Shown: piece after piece, positions 1 to 5,396 of the stretch
Layout: each line of letters begins with the position of its first letter
Position numbering within the stretch: position 1 is the first letter of the stretch
From: an uncultured Bacilli bacterium
GTDB lineage: Bacteria > Bacillota_I > Bacilli_A > RF39 > UBA660
Assembly: GCA_910585915.1 (NCBI GenBank)
Contig: CAJUGF010000026.1
Span: 1-5,558, forward strand
Length of the DNA: 5,558 nt
Reading direction: 5' to 3'
Made by a program: the position numbers and the translations under genes
The notes under the pieces: model-generated
Databases searched by the model: none
Told to the model about the DNA's origin: nothing
Seen by the model: the letters and a program-made list of their open reading frames with translations, nothing else

Positions 1-224
1 AAACAGGAGTAACTTTATTAAAATTAAAAGATACTGTTGCTGAAGAATACACTATATTATTGGGAGAAGGATTAGAAATAATAGAAGAACAAAACTTCTT
101 TGACTTCTTCTTTGATCCTCAAAACATTCAAAGAGAATATGACATCAATGAACTACTAACATACTTTCATGAAGAGATTGAATTACAATTAAATGATGAA
201 AATACTTTAAGTAAAACAAGATGA
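1..224 (+). CDS. 3' end of an unrecognised protein gene (partial)
   Basis: An open frame runs from the window edge (codons begin at base 3) through 73 sense codons to TGA at 222-224, followed at once by TAA. The visible C-terminus is acidic and rich in Glu, Ile, Leu and Phe, with a distinctive FFDFFFDPQN stretch near its middle and a final segment that looks helical (YFHEEIELQLNDEN). No catalytic motif, membrane segment or signal is seen. It is accepted as a gene because the other two forward frames are stopped early (TAA at 10-12, TGA at 41-43) and a good intrinsic terminator starts five bases after the stop. I do not recognise the family. The true start and most of the protein lie outside the window, so no function is proposed. 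Confidence 0.7.
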   Translation, partial: TGVTLLKLKDTVAEEYTILLGEGLEIIEEQNFFDFFFDPQNIQREYDINELLTYFHEEIELQLNDENTLSKTR

Positions 225-228
225 TAAG

Positions 229-259
229 TTATTAGTGAGAAGAACTAATAATTTTTTTT
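229..259 (+). terminator. Rho-independent terminator of the upstream gene
   Basis: The perfect 8-bp inverted repeat TTATTAGT (229-236) / ACTAATAA (244-251) with a 7-base loop GAGAAGA is followed directly by eight T (252-259). It starts five bases after the TGA of the partial gene. The stem is AT-rich, but the layout is a textbook intrinsic terminator on the + strand. Confidence 0.85.
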
Positions 260-349
260 ATTGAAATGCTTGATGTGTAAAAAATGTACAAAAACTCAAG
301 CAAAGTTTATCTCAAAGTAAAATTGTAGTGATAGTAGACATGAATCAAT

Positions 350-463
350 ATGACAAGTATTTTTTTTATTATGTTGGCAACAATAGTCCTAACACGAGTA
401 TTGGTATATATATTGAATAAAACTAGCCGAGCGATAGTTAACTTTTATTTAAATGTAAAATAG
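350..463 (+). CDS. Possible 37-aa hydrophobic peptide (doubtful)
   Basis: ATG at 350 opens 37 codons ending in TAG at 461-463. The peptide starts MTSIFFIMLATIVLTRVL; about residues 3-22 are hydrophobic enough to span a membrane (one Arg interrupts), and a polar, basic tail ends in NFYLNVK. A single short membrane span plus basic tail, alone between two terminators, is the general build of type I toxin peptides and of other small membrane proteins. I see no family signature such as Fst, TxpA or BsrG. Against it: there is no ribosome binding site before the ATG, no good promoter, and an overlapping 26-codon frame (340-420) competes. In an AT-rich spacer such frames arise by chance. Confidence 0.22.
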   Translation: MTSIFFIMLATIVLTRVLVYILNKTSRAIVNFYLNVK

Positions 464-480
464 ATAAACTGTTTATATTC

Positions 481-513
481 AATACTATGAAACGACATAG
501 TATTTTTTATTTT
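481..513 (+). terminator. Second + strand intrinsic terminator
   Basis: A perfect 9-bp inverted repeat AATACTATG (481-489) / CATAGTATT (496-504) with the loop AAACGA is followed by TTTTATTTT (505-513). The T tract is only on the + strand side, so it ends rightward transcription. It could serve a small transcript from 260-480 or act as a second stop for read-through from the partial gene. Confidence 0.75.
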
Positions 514-534
514 AAGAAAAGAAAAATACAACAT

Positions 535-568
535 AAAAAAACTGTCTACGAAATAACGTAAACAGTTT
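535..568 (-). terminator. Terminator of the recU-ponA operon
   Basis: Read on the minus strand, AAACTGTTTACG (568 down to 557), a 6-base loop, and CGTAGACAGTTT (550 down to 539) form a 12-bp stem with one G-T pair, followed by four more T (538-535). It begins five bases after the ponA stop codon, which fits a strong end to the minus-strand operon. Confidence 0.9.
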
Positions 569-572
569 AAAG

Positions 573-3317
573 TTAACTACAACTATTTTTTACATTAATA
601 GTTCTACTAATAGAAGAAGATTTACCATTATAAGTAACAGAGTAAGTTAAATTAACAGTACCTTCCTTACTAGTATCAACGTTAGAAGCTGTAATTGTTG
701 CAGAAGCAGTAACATCTTTTCCATCCACAACCACTTTAACAGGATCATTAATATCTACAAAAGCTTTTCCGACTTCTGCACAAATAGTTTTGCTTCCATT
801 TAAAGTAAGTGTTAAAGCTGGAGAATCAGGGTTGGTGGTTTGACCACCAGAAGATGCAGAGCCTTTAATTGTAATACCACTACTCATATTTCCTTTGAAA
901 ATACTATAAGAACTTTTAACTACAAACTCATAACTACCAGCAGTAGGAGCAGAATAAGTAAAATGATTATCATTTGTATATCCAATACTTTGTAATGAAC
1001 CGTTTCCATTTTTTACATATATTTGATAACCAATGTTACCAACATAAGAATTATTATATCCAACTCGTTGATTGTAATATTTTTGAGCCCATTGTCCATA
1101 ACCTTGGTTAAAATAATCAGTTAAAGTATTACTATCAATAGCATTTGGAGTTTTAATTGCAGTCCAAGAAAGTTCAATTTTATTTCCATTCACAGTTGCT
1201 TTTCCATTACTTGGATTTTCCAAAGTATTAAATCGTTCAGATACCTCAGTTGGTTCTGTCCCTTTTTTATATAACGCTGTCATTTTTAAATTATCAGGAG
1301 TAAATTCACTAGCTAGTTGAAGTGGAATTGTTTCTTTTTCTACTGTTACCTCAACAACTCCTTCAGGACGGTTAAAACGTTTATTTGGTAAATAAATTTT
1401 ATTGGCAATTGCTTGCATTAATGCTTTTCTTCCGCGAGTACCAGTATTACTCGTCAAATAATGTTCACTCGATAATTTATCATATCCATACCAAAGTGCA
1501 ATACAATAATCAGTAGAATAAGTAACATTCCAGTGATCTGGAGTAGTATAATCAGGAACACCAGCACTTTTTGCATCGTTTGCAGTAATATTTGTAGTAC
1601 CACCTTTAGCTGCAATATCACTATTATTAATTCGAATATTTCCACCAACATTATATGAAGAAGATCCTCCTTCTGCTAAAATGCTAGTAATCATATAAGC
1701 AGTTTCCTCACTCATAACTTTTTTCTTGGTATATTTGTATTCTTCTTCTTTTCCGTTCTCTAAATAAACAATCTTAGAATAAGAATAAGGTTCAATATAA
1801 TAACCACCTCTTGCAAAAGTAGAGTAAGCAGCTGAGTTTTCAATTGGTGAAATACCATTTGCCATACCCCCAATGGCCATAGACTCGTATAAATCATCGC
1901 CATAGTCGATACCAAGTCCATGAACAAATTCTGAAATCTTAGACTTGTCGACTTGTTGGAAAGCTTGTACCGCAGGAACATTACGAGAATCGATTAATAC
2001 AGAAGATAAATTACTAAGTCCCCAATAGCGACCATCCCAGTTATTAATACTTTGACCAGTACTATATGTATAAGGTTCATCAAAGAACTGATGTACAGTT
2101 GAAACATTATTATATTCAATCAATGGACCATAATCGAAAAGCGGTTTGGCAGTTGATCCAGGCTGACGTTTTACTTTCGCACGATTTAAACCCAGTGGAG
2201 TATACCCACGTCCACCACTCATAGCTAGAAGAGCACCATTTTCTACACTAGTTATAGCAATACCAAGCTGATCTTCATCATTTAAAAACTGATAACCATT
2301 TCCATTTGAAACATCATTAACAATATCCTGCATTGCTGTATCAAGCGTCGTATAAATAGCCATTGGTACTTCAAAAGGATTCACTCCAGTACGACTTCTA
2401 ACCTCATCAATTACATAATCAATAAATGCCTGATAAGGATTACTTTTAGAATTGTCTTCCTTTGGCTTCAATAATGAAAGCACAGATAATTTTTCAGCTT
2501 CTTCCTTTTGAGCTTCTGAAATATACCCATGACGCACCATCAAACTTAATACTACACTACGTCGATTAGTACATCCTTCAGGATTACGATAAGGATTATA
2601 AAGATACGGATTATTAAAAAGTCCTACAAGTAAACTTGCCTCCGAAAGATTCAAATCAGAAACGCTCTTTCCAAAATAATACTGACTTGCTTGTTCTACA
2701 CCATTAATACTTCCATAATTAGTACCACCAATACCAAATTCTTGAGAATTAACATAAAACTCTAAAATTTCCTCTTTAGTATACTTTTTCTCAATTTTAA
2801 AAATAGCCATATAAATATCAGTAAACTTACGAATAATTCCGCGAATACCACTAGCTTCACTTGAAGTATAAGTATTTTTTACAAGCTGCATGGTTAAAGT
2901 AGAAGCACCACCTGCATCAGAATTACCCATTGCTTGTTTTAAACTAGCTTTTGCAAATCTTGCTGCATCAAATCCATTGTGTTGGAAAAATCTTGAATCT
3001 TCTGTAGCAACCAGTGCATCCACAAATACTTGAGGAAGATCATTATATGTTACTAACACACGATTCTCTTTTCCGTAACGTGTAAGTTCTATACCATTCT
3101 TATCATATAAAACAGTAGCTTCCTTATTATATAATTTTGTAGAGTCAAAATCTGGAGCAGTAAAAATAATATAAAGGCCAAATGACAAAACACATGTTAC
3201 AAAAATAATTCCAAGCACCATAAAAGAGGTTAGAATAATGTTTTTAGCTCTTCCTTTTTTCTTCTTTTTGTTTTTCTTTGATCCAAAAAGATCTTTCTTT
3301 AATTTTAACTTTTTCAT
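573..3317 (-). CDS. ponA: Class A penicillin-binding protein 1A (bifunctional)
   Basis: This is a bifunctional peptidoglycan synthase: a GT51 glycosyltransferase polymerises lipid II and a transpeptidase crosslinks the stem peptides outside the membrane. The 914 residues begin with a Lys-rich cytoplasmic tail (1-25) and one membrane span (about 27-52). The GT51 domain (about 65-260) has the catalytic E106 in ATEDSRFFQHNG, motif GASTLTMQL at 137-145, and RKFTDIYMA at 163-171, where Asp167 takes the place usually held by a second Glu. The transpeptidase (about 320-640) has the nucleophile S388 in STAK (388-391), SRN at 444-446, and K571-G-G-T in place of KTGT. The tail carries an FN3-like module (about 700-818), a Ser/Gly/Thr linker, and a DUF5011-type Ig-like domain (about 835-911) bounded by Cys846 and Cys913. 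At 914 residues it is at the long end for the family. ATG at 3317 has GGAGGT five bases upstream and overlaps the recU stop, so translation is probably coupled. Confidence 0.95.
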   Translation of the reverse strand: MKKLKLKKDLFGSKKNKKKKKGRAKNIILTSFMVLGIIFVTCVLSFGLYIIFTAPDFDSTKLYNKEATVLYDKNGIELTRYGKENRVLVTYNDLPQVFVDALVATEDSRFFQHNGFDAARFAKASLKQAMGNSDAGGASTLTMQLVKNTYTSSEASGIRGIIRKFTDIYMAIFKIEKKYTKEEILEFYVNSQEFGIGGTNYGSINGVEQASQYYFGKSVSDLNLSEASLLVGLFNNPYLYNPYRNPEGCTNRRSVVLSLMVRHGYISEAQKEEAEKLSVLSLLKPKEDNSKSNPYQAFIDYVIDEVRSRTGVNPFEVPMAIYTTLDTAMQDIVNDVSNGNGYQFLNDEDQLGIAITSVENGALLAMSGGRGYTPLGLNRAKVKRQPGSTAKPLFDYGPLIEYNNVSTVHQFFDEPYTYSTGQSINNWDGRYWGLSNLSSVLIDSRNVPAVQAFQQVDKSKISEFVHGLGIDYGDDLYESMAIGGMANGISPIENSAAYSTFARGGYYIEPYSYSKIVYLENGKEEEYKYTKKKVMSEETAYMITSILAEGGSSSYNVGGNIRINNSDIAAKGGTTNITANDAKSAGVPDYTTPDHWNVTYSTDYCIALWYGYDKLSSEHYLTSNTGTRGRKALMQAIANKIYLPNKRFNRPEGVVEVTVEKETIPLQLASEFTPDNLKMTALYKKGTEPTEVSERFNTLENPSNGKATVNGNKIELSWTAIKTPNAIDSNTLTDYFNQGYGQWAQKYYNQRVGYNNSYVGNIGYQIYVKNGNGSLQSIGYTNDNHFTYSAPTAGSYEFVVKSSYSIFKGNMSSGITIKGSASSGGQTTNPDSPALTLTLNGSKTICAEVGKAFVDINDPVKVVVDGKDVTASATITASNVDTSKEGTVNLTYSVTYNGKSSSISRTINVKNSCS

Positions 3318-3877
3318 GTATTACCTCCAAAATACAATTGATCAACGACCTTCAAATAATCCAGTGGAGGATCAATTTTTTCTTTTATTATATGACCATA
3401 TTCAGAAATATAAGAAAAAGGAATACTCTTTCTTTCTGTTTGATCAATAAAATCCAAAAATACTTTTCCATCAAGCAAATAGACCTGTTGATTCATCATT
3501 ATAATAATAAATACAATCCCACCATGTTCTAAAACACGCCTTATATGTATAATTTGATGAGGATGAAAATTATGGAGTGGAAAAGAAGTTTTATTTTGAC
3601 TTTCCTTTGCTTCAAATTCAATGTATTTTTTGCAATAAAGTCCATTATAGTCTAATGTGGAAGGAGCTTTGAAATAAGCTTTATCAATCACTTTTCCCTT
3701 AGAAGTATAATGAACATCCACAACTCCAATCGGAGTAGGCTTCTTAAAAATAAGTGCAATATTCTTTTCTTCATAATACGTATTTGATAGGTTGAGCAAA
3801 TTTTCTAAATCCATTCCACGATTTCCATAATGGACAACTGTATGAGTTTTCTTTTTGATATAGCTAGGATATTGCAC
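3314..3877 (-). CDS. recU: Holliday junction resolvase RecU
   Basis: RecU is a dimeric, metal-dependent endonuclease that cuts Holliday junctions symmetrically in recombination and chromosome segregation. The 187-residue protein keeps the family landmarks: YP near the N-terminus, YGNRGMDLE (17-25), FKKPTPIGVVDVHY (44-57), YFKAPSTLDYNGLY (68-81), IEFEAKES (86-93) and KTSFPLHNFHPHQIIH (96-111). D76, E89 and K91 match the D...ExK nuclease core. Start choice: a GTG at 3886 in the same frame lies inside the AAGGTGG ribosome binding site, so GTG at 3877, five bases after that site, is the likely start; it gives an N-terminus like the M-x-YP of Bacillus RecU. The TGA stop overlaps the ponA ATG (ATGA), the classical recU-PBP1 operon of Bacilli. 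Length is close to normal (about 170-210). Confidence 0.95.
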   Translation of the reverse strand: MQYPSYIKKKTHTVVHYGNRGMDLENLLNLSNTYYEEKNIALIFKKPTPIGVVDVHYTSKGKVIDKAYFKAPSTLDYNGLYCKKYIEFEAKESQNKTSFPLHNFHPHQIIHIRRVLEHGGIVFIIIMMNQQVYLLDGKVFLDFIDQTERKSIPFSYISEYGHIIKEKIDPPLDYLKVVDQLYFGGNT

Positions 3878-3882
3878 AAATA

Positions 3883-3889
3883 CCACCTT
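3883..3889 (-). promoter_or_regulatory. Ribosome binding site that sets the recU start
   Basis: Minus-strand AAGGTGG (3889 down to 3883), followed by TATTT and then GTG at 3877. It contains the more upstream in-frame GTG (3886-3884), which therefore cannot be the start, and this fixes recU at 187 codons. Confidence 0.75.
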
Positions 3890-3899
3890 AATTCATTAT

Positions 3900-3928
3900 A
3901 CTATAAAATATGGAAATTTTCTACTCAA
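3900..3928 (-). promoter_or_regulatory. Likely sigma-A promoter of recU-ponA
   Basis: On the minus strand, TTGAGT (3928-3923), a 17-base spacer and TATAGT (3905-3900) make a reasonable housekeeping promoter. A perfect TATAAT overlaps it one register on (3900-3895), but its 17-base-spaced -35 is the weaker TAGAAA. Either way transcription would begin near 3888-3893, leaving a leader of only about 11-16 bases that is little more than the ribosome binding site. Confidence 0.6.
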
Positions 3929-4014
3929 ATATCCTATCAAAATCTTTGCTATATTTTGTCGAATTCACAAAAAATAAAAACGAAAAAAGATATACTAAAT
4001 AAGAGGTGAAGTGA

Positions 4015-4125
4015 ATGAAAGATTTGGATGTTGAAAAAATATTAAATGAAATGCTTTTAAAAGTAAAAGAAACAGAACATCTTTTACATGTTAGATCAAT
4101 ACTAGAAAGTGCAAAAAAAGAATAA
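4015..4125 (+). CDS. 36-aa hypothetical protein upstream of gpsB
   Basis: ATG at 4015 opens 36 codons ending in TAA (4123-4125). The ribosome binding site AAGAGGTGA (4001-4009) is excellent and well spaced, and a TATACT at 3991-3996 could be a -10, though no -35 is evident at the right distance. The peptide (MKDLDVEKILNEMLL..., ending ESAKKE) is polar, Lys/Glu/Leu-rich, without Cys, Trp or a membrane span, and looks like one or two amphipathic helices. It is divergent from recU and lies 83 bases before gpsB, a spot where several Bacilli keep small uncharacterised genes. I do not recognise it. The good start signal argues for real translation; the short length is the main doubt. Confidence 0.55.
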   Translation: MKDLDVEKILNEMLLKVKETEHLLHVRSILESAKKE

Positions 4126-4156
4126 AATATATGAAAGAATTACCATTTTGATGTCC

Positions 4157-4185
4157 TTGACGAAATCGCCATTTCTTGATAAAAT
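4157..4185 (+). promoter_or_regulatory. Strong extended -10 promoter of gpsB (and rnpB)
   Basis: TTGACG (4157-4162), a spacer of exactly 17 bases, and TAAAAT (4180-4185) preceded by TG at 4177-4178 (extended -10) make the best promoter in the window. Transcription should start near 4191-4193. The spacer contains a small dyad, GAAAT (4162-4166) / ATTTC (4171-4175), which could be an operator half-pair or chance. Because the TTG at 4176 overlaps the -10 region, gpsB translation must begin downstream. Confidence 0.8.
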
Positions 4186-4208
4186 TTGACATGGAAAGTG
4201 GTGATAGA

Positions 4209-4541
4209 ATGGTGGAAGAAAAAATCGTCTTGAGTCCAACCGAAATTTATGAAAAAGAATTTAAAATTGACGCAAGAGGCTACCGTCCACAAGAAGTGGA
4301 TAACTATCTAGACATCATAATTCGTGATTACACAGAGTTTATGACTATCATCAGGGGACAAGAAAAAGAAATAAATGGGTTGACAGAAGATAATGCAAAG
4401 TTGAAAAATGAAATCCGTAAATTAAGAAACATTTTAGAAACGCAAGAATCATCTTCTGGACGTAGTTCGAATGTTAACAATATTGATTTATTAAGAAGGA
4501 TTAGTCAATTAGAGAAAATTGTATATGGCAAAAATGAATAA
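4209..4541 (+). CDS. gpsB: Cell division/elongation adaptor GpsB (DivIVA family)
   Basis: GpsB is a cytoplasmic, membrane-associated hexameric adaptor that couples PBP1-type synthases to the divisome and elongasome. The 110-residue protein has the DivIVA-type N-terminal domain LSPTEIYEKEFKIDARGYRPQ (8-28), a coiled coil (about 30-78), a variable polar linker (about 79-90) and the short C-terminal trimerising region NIDLLRRISQLEKIVYG. Y25, D31 and D35, known in Bacillus GpsB to line the groove that binds the PBP tail, fall at the same numbers here. That agreement supports ATG 4209 as the start; it is preceded by AGTGGTGAT (4198 onward). In-frame ATG 4191 would be leaderless, and TTG 4176 lies in the promoter. 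Its likely partner PBP1A is in the divergent operon. The stop codon lies inside the first helix of rnpB. Confidence 0.95.
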   Translation: MVEEKIVLSPTEIYEKEFKIDARGYRPQEVDNYLDIIIRDYTEFMTIIRGQEKEINGLTEDNAKLKNEIRKLRNILETQESSSGRSSNVNNIDLLRRISQLEKIVYGKNE

Positions 4542-4889
4542 TAACTGGACAAATGCTGCAAGGGTAAACTTGTAGAGGAAAGTCCATGCTCACACGTTTC
4601 TGTGATGAACGTAGTGTTCGTGCTAGAGGAAAAAATAACTCTAGGTAGTAGAAATACTAACGGCTTCGAATAAACCTAACCATGGTTTTAGTAGATGTAA
4701 AAGTGCCAAAGTGACGAAGAACCTGGAAACGGGGGAAGTGGAACGTGGTAAACCCCACGAGTGAGAAACCCAAATTATGGTAGGGGAGCTTATTTCCTTG
4801 GAATAAAGAACAAGAAATAGGACCGCAAGGTAGATAAATATTTGTCGCGCAAATTTTTGCGTACAGAACATGGCTTATAAGTTATTATT
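4537..4889 (+). ncRNA. rnpB: RNase P RNA, type B
   Basis: This is the catalytic RNA of ribonuclease P, which matures tRNA 5' ends with the RnpA protein. Conserved blocks are in order: TAGAGGAAAGTCCATGCTC (4573-4591), the AGTGGAACG/GGTAAACCCC region (about 4736-4758), GAGAAACCCAAATTATGGTA (4763-4782), and ACAGAACATGGCTTA (4863-4877), whose ends form the P4 pseudoknot. The outer helix P1 pairs AATAATAACT (4537-4546) with AGTTATTATT (4880-4889), a perfect 10 bp. A P19-like hairpin CGCAAATTTTTGCG is at 4848-4861. At about 353 nt it is somewhat shorter than the roughly 400 nt of Bacillus. P1 overlaps the gpsB stop codon. A TATATG at 4522-4527 could be an own -10, but no good -35 accompanies it, so co-transcription with gpsB and processing is likely. 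Confidence 0.95.
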
Positions 4890-4896
4890 TATTTTT

Positions 4897-4903
4897 AAAG
4901 GAG
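4897..4903 (+). promoter_or_regulatory. Ribosome binding site for the TTG start at 4913
   Basis: AAAGGAG, nine bases before TTG 4913, begins eight bases after the last P1 base of rnpB. It explains why the downstream gene uses a TTG start and shows that the mature RNase P RNA must be separated from this message by processing or partial termination in the T-rich 4885-4896 stretch. Confidence 0.75.
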
Positions 4904-4912
4904 TGAATTACT

Positions 4913-5389
4913 TTGGATAGACTGGGAAGCCTCTTAAAAGAAAAAAGAGAATCCAAAGGGGTTAATATCAGTGAAGCAAGTGGAGATCTAGAAATTAAGG
5001 AAGTAATATTAGAAAATATTGAAGAAGGAAATATTGGAGCTTTTAAAGATATCTTTGTTTTAAAAGAAAATATTAAAAGTTATGCCAAATATCTTGGCTT
5101 AGAGCCAGATAGCTTAATCGATGAATTCAATGAGTATTTATTTGAATACACTTCAAAAATTCCTATTAAAGAAATAGAAAAAGAAATAAAGTCATTAAAT
5201 AGTAAAACAGAAAAAGAAGAATTAAAAATGAGTTCTCCATATACATTATCTTCAAAAAAATATCCCAAAAAATATTATGTGATGATTTATGCAATCATCA
5301 TGTTACTAATATTGATTGTTCTTTTTTGGAGTATAAAACAAATCACAGGAAATACAAAAGCGTCGAATGTAATCAGTTATATAAAGTAG
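4913..5389 (+). CDS. Short RodZ-like HTH membrane protein
   Basis: The 158-residue protein has an N-terminal helix-turn-helix domain of the RodZ type (HTH_25, about 1-70; LGSLLKEKRESKGVNISEAS, then a helix ending in IKSYAKYLG). A charged Glu/Lys linker follows (about 80-118), then the basic KKYPKK just before one membrane span (about 121-143), and only about 15 residues outside. RodZ proteins bind MreB through the HTH domain and support rod shape and sidewall synthesis. Typical Bacillus RodZ (YmfM) is near 300 residues with an outer DUF4115-type domain, which is missing here. It starts at TTG with AAAGGAG nine bases before. The position right before a possible pgsA matches the ymfM-pgsA order of Bacillus. 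A membrane-anchored transcription factor is the alternative. Confidence 0.75.
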   Translation: MDRLGSLLKEKRESKGVNISEASGDLEIKEVILENIEEGNIGAFKDIFVLKENIKSYAKYLGLEPDSLIDEFNEYLFEYTSKIPIKEIEKEIKSLNSKTEKEELKMSSPYTLSSKKYPKKYYVMIYAIIMLLILIVLFWSIKQITGNTKASNVISYIK

Positions 5390-5396
5390 GTGTAAT

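Larger units (their letters stand above)
225..572. other. 348-base spacer between convergent genes
   Basis: The spacer holds three hairpin terminators: two reading + (229-259 and 481-513) and one reading - (535-568). Between the two + strand terminators lie about 220 bases with one small open frame (350-463) and no convincing promoter. The best guess is TTGAAA at 261-266 with TGTACA 18 bases on, which is poor. A second + strand terminator after an already terminated gene hints that something is transcribed between them, such as a small RNA or a small peptide mRNA, but it may equally be a back-up terminator. I see no repeats, tRNA or IS ends here. Confidence 0.6.

Noticed and set aside
268..301. 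Inverted repeat GCTTGA ... TCAAGC
   Set aside because: A 6-bp stem with a 22-base loop and no T tract; too weak to call a regulatory structure.
340..420. 26-codon frame MNQYDKYFFYYVG... overlapping the 37-codon frame
   Set aside because: It has no ribosome binding site, no coding character and no recognisable feature.
1454..1981. Two Leu/Ile-rich minus-strand frames of 65 and 73 codons
   Set aside because: They are shadows of the ponA transpeptidase region in another frame; the ponA frame carries all the family motifs.
3238..3532. Two overlapping + strand frames of 70 and 84 codons
   Set aside because: They are antisense to the recU/ponA junction, rich in Phe from the Lys-rich PBP1A tail, with no ribosome binding site.
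3878..3886. recU start at GTG 3886
   Set aside because: That GTG is part of the AAGGTGG ribosome binding site; GTG 3877 follows it at proper spacing and gives the family N-terminus.
4176..4208. Longer gpsB start at TTG 4176 (11 extra residues)
   Set aside because: This TTG overlaps the -10 element, upstream of the expected transcript start; ATG 4209 gives a ribosome binding site and residue numbering that matches Bacillus GpsB.
4641..4871. 76-codon open frame on the minus strand
   Set aside because: It lies wholly inside rnpB, whose conserved RNA blocks explain the sequence; the frame is accidental.
5080..5268. 62-codon minus-strand frame
   Set aside because: It is antisense to the RodZ-like gene and has no start signal or recognisable content.
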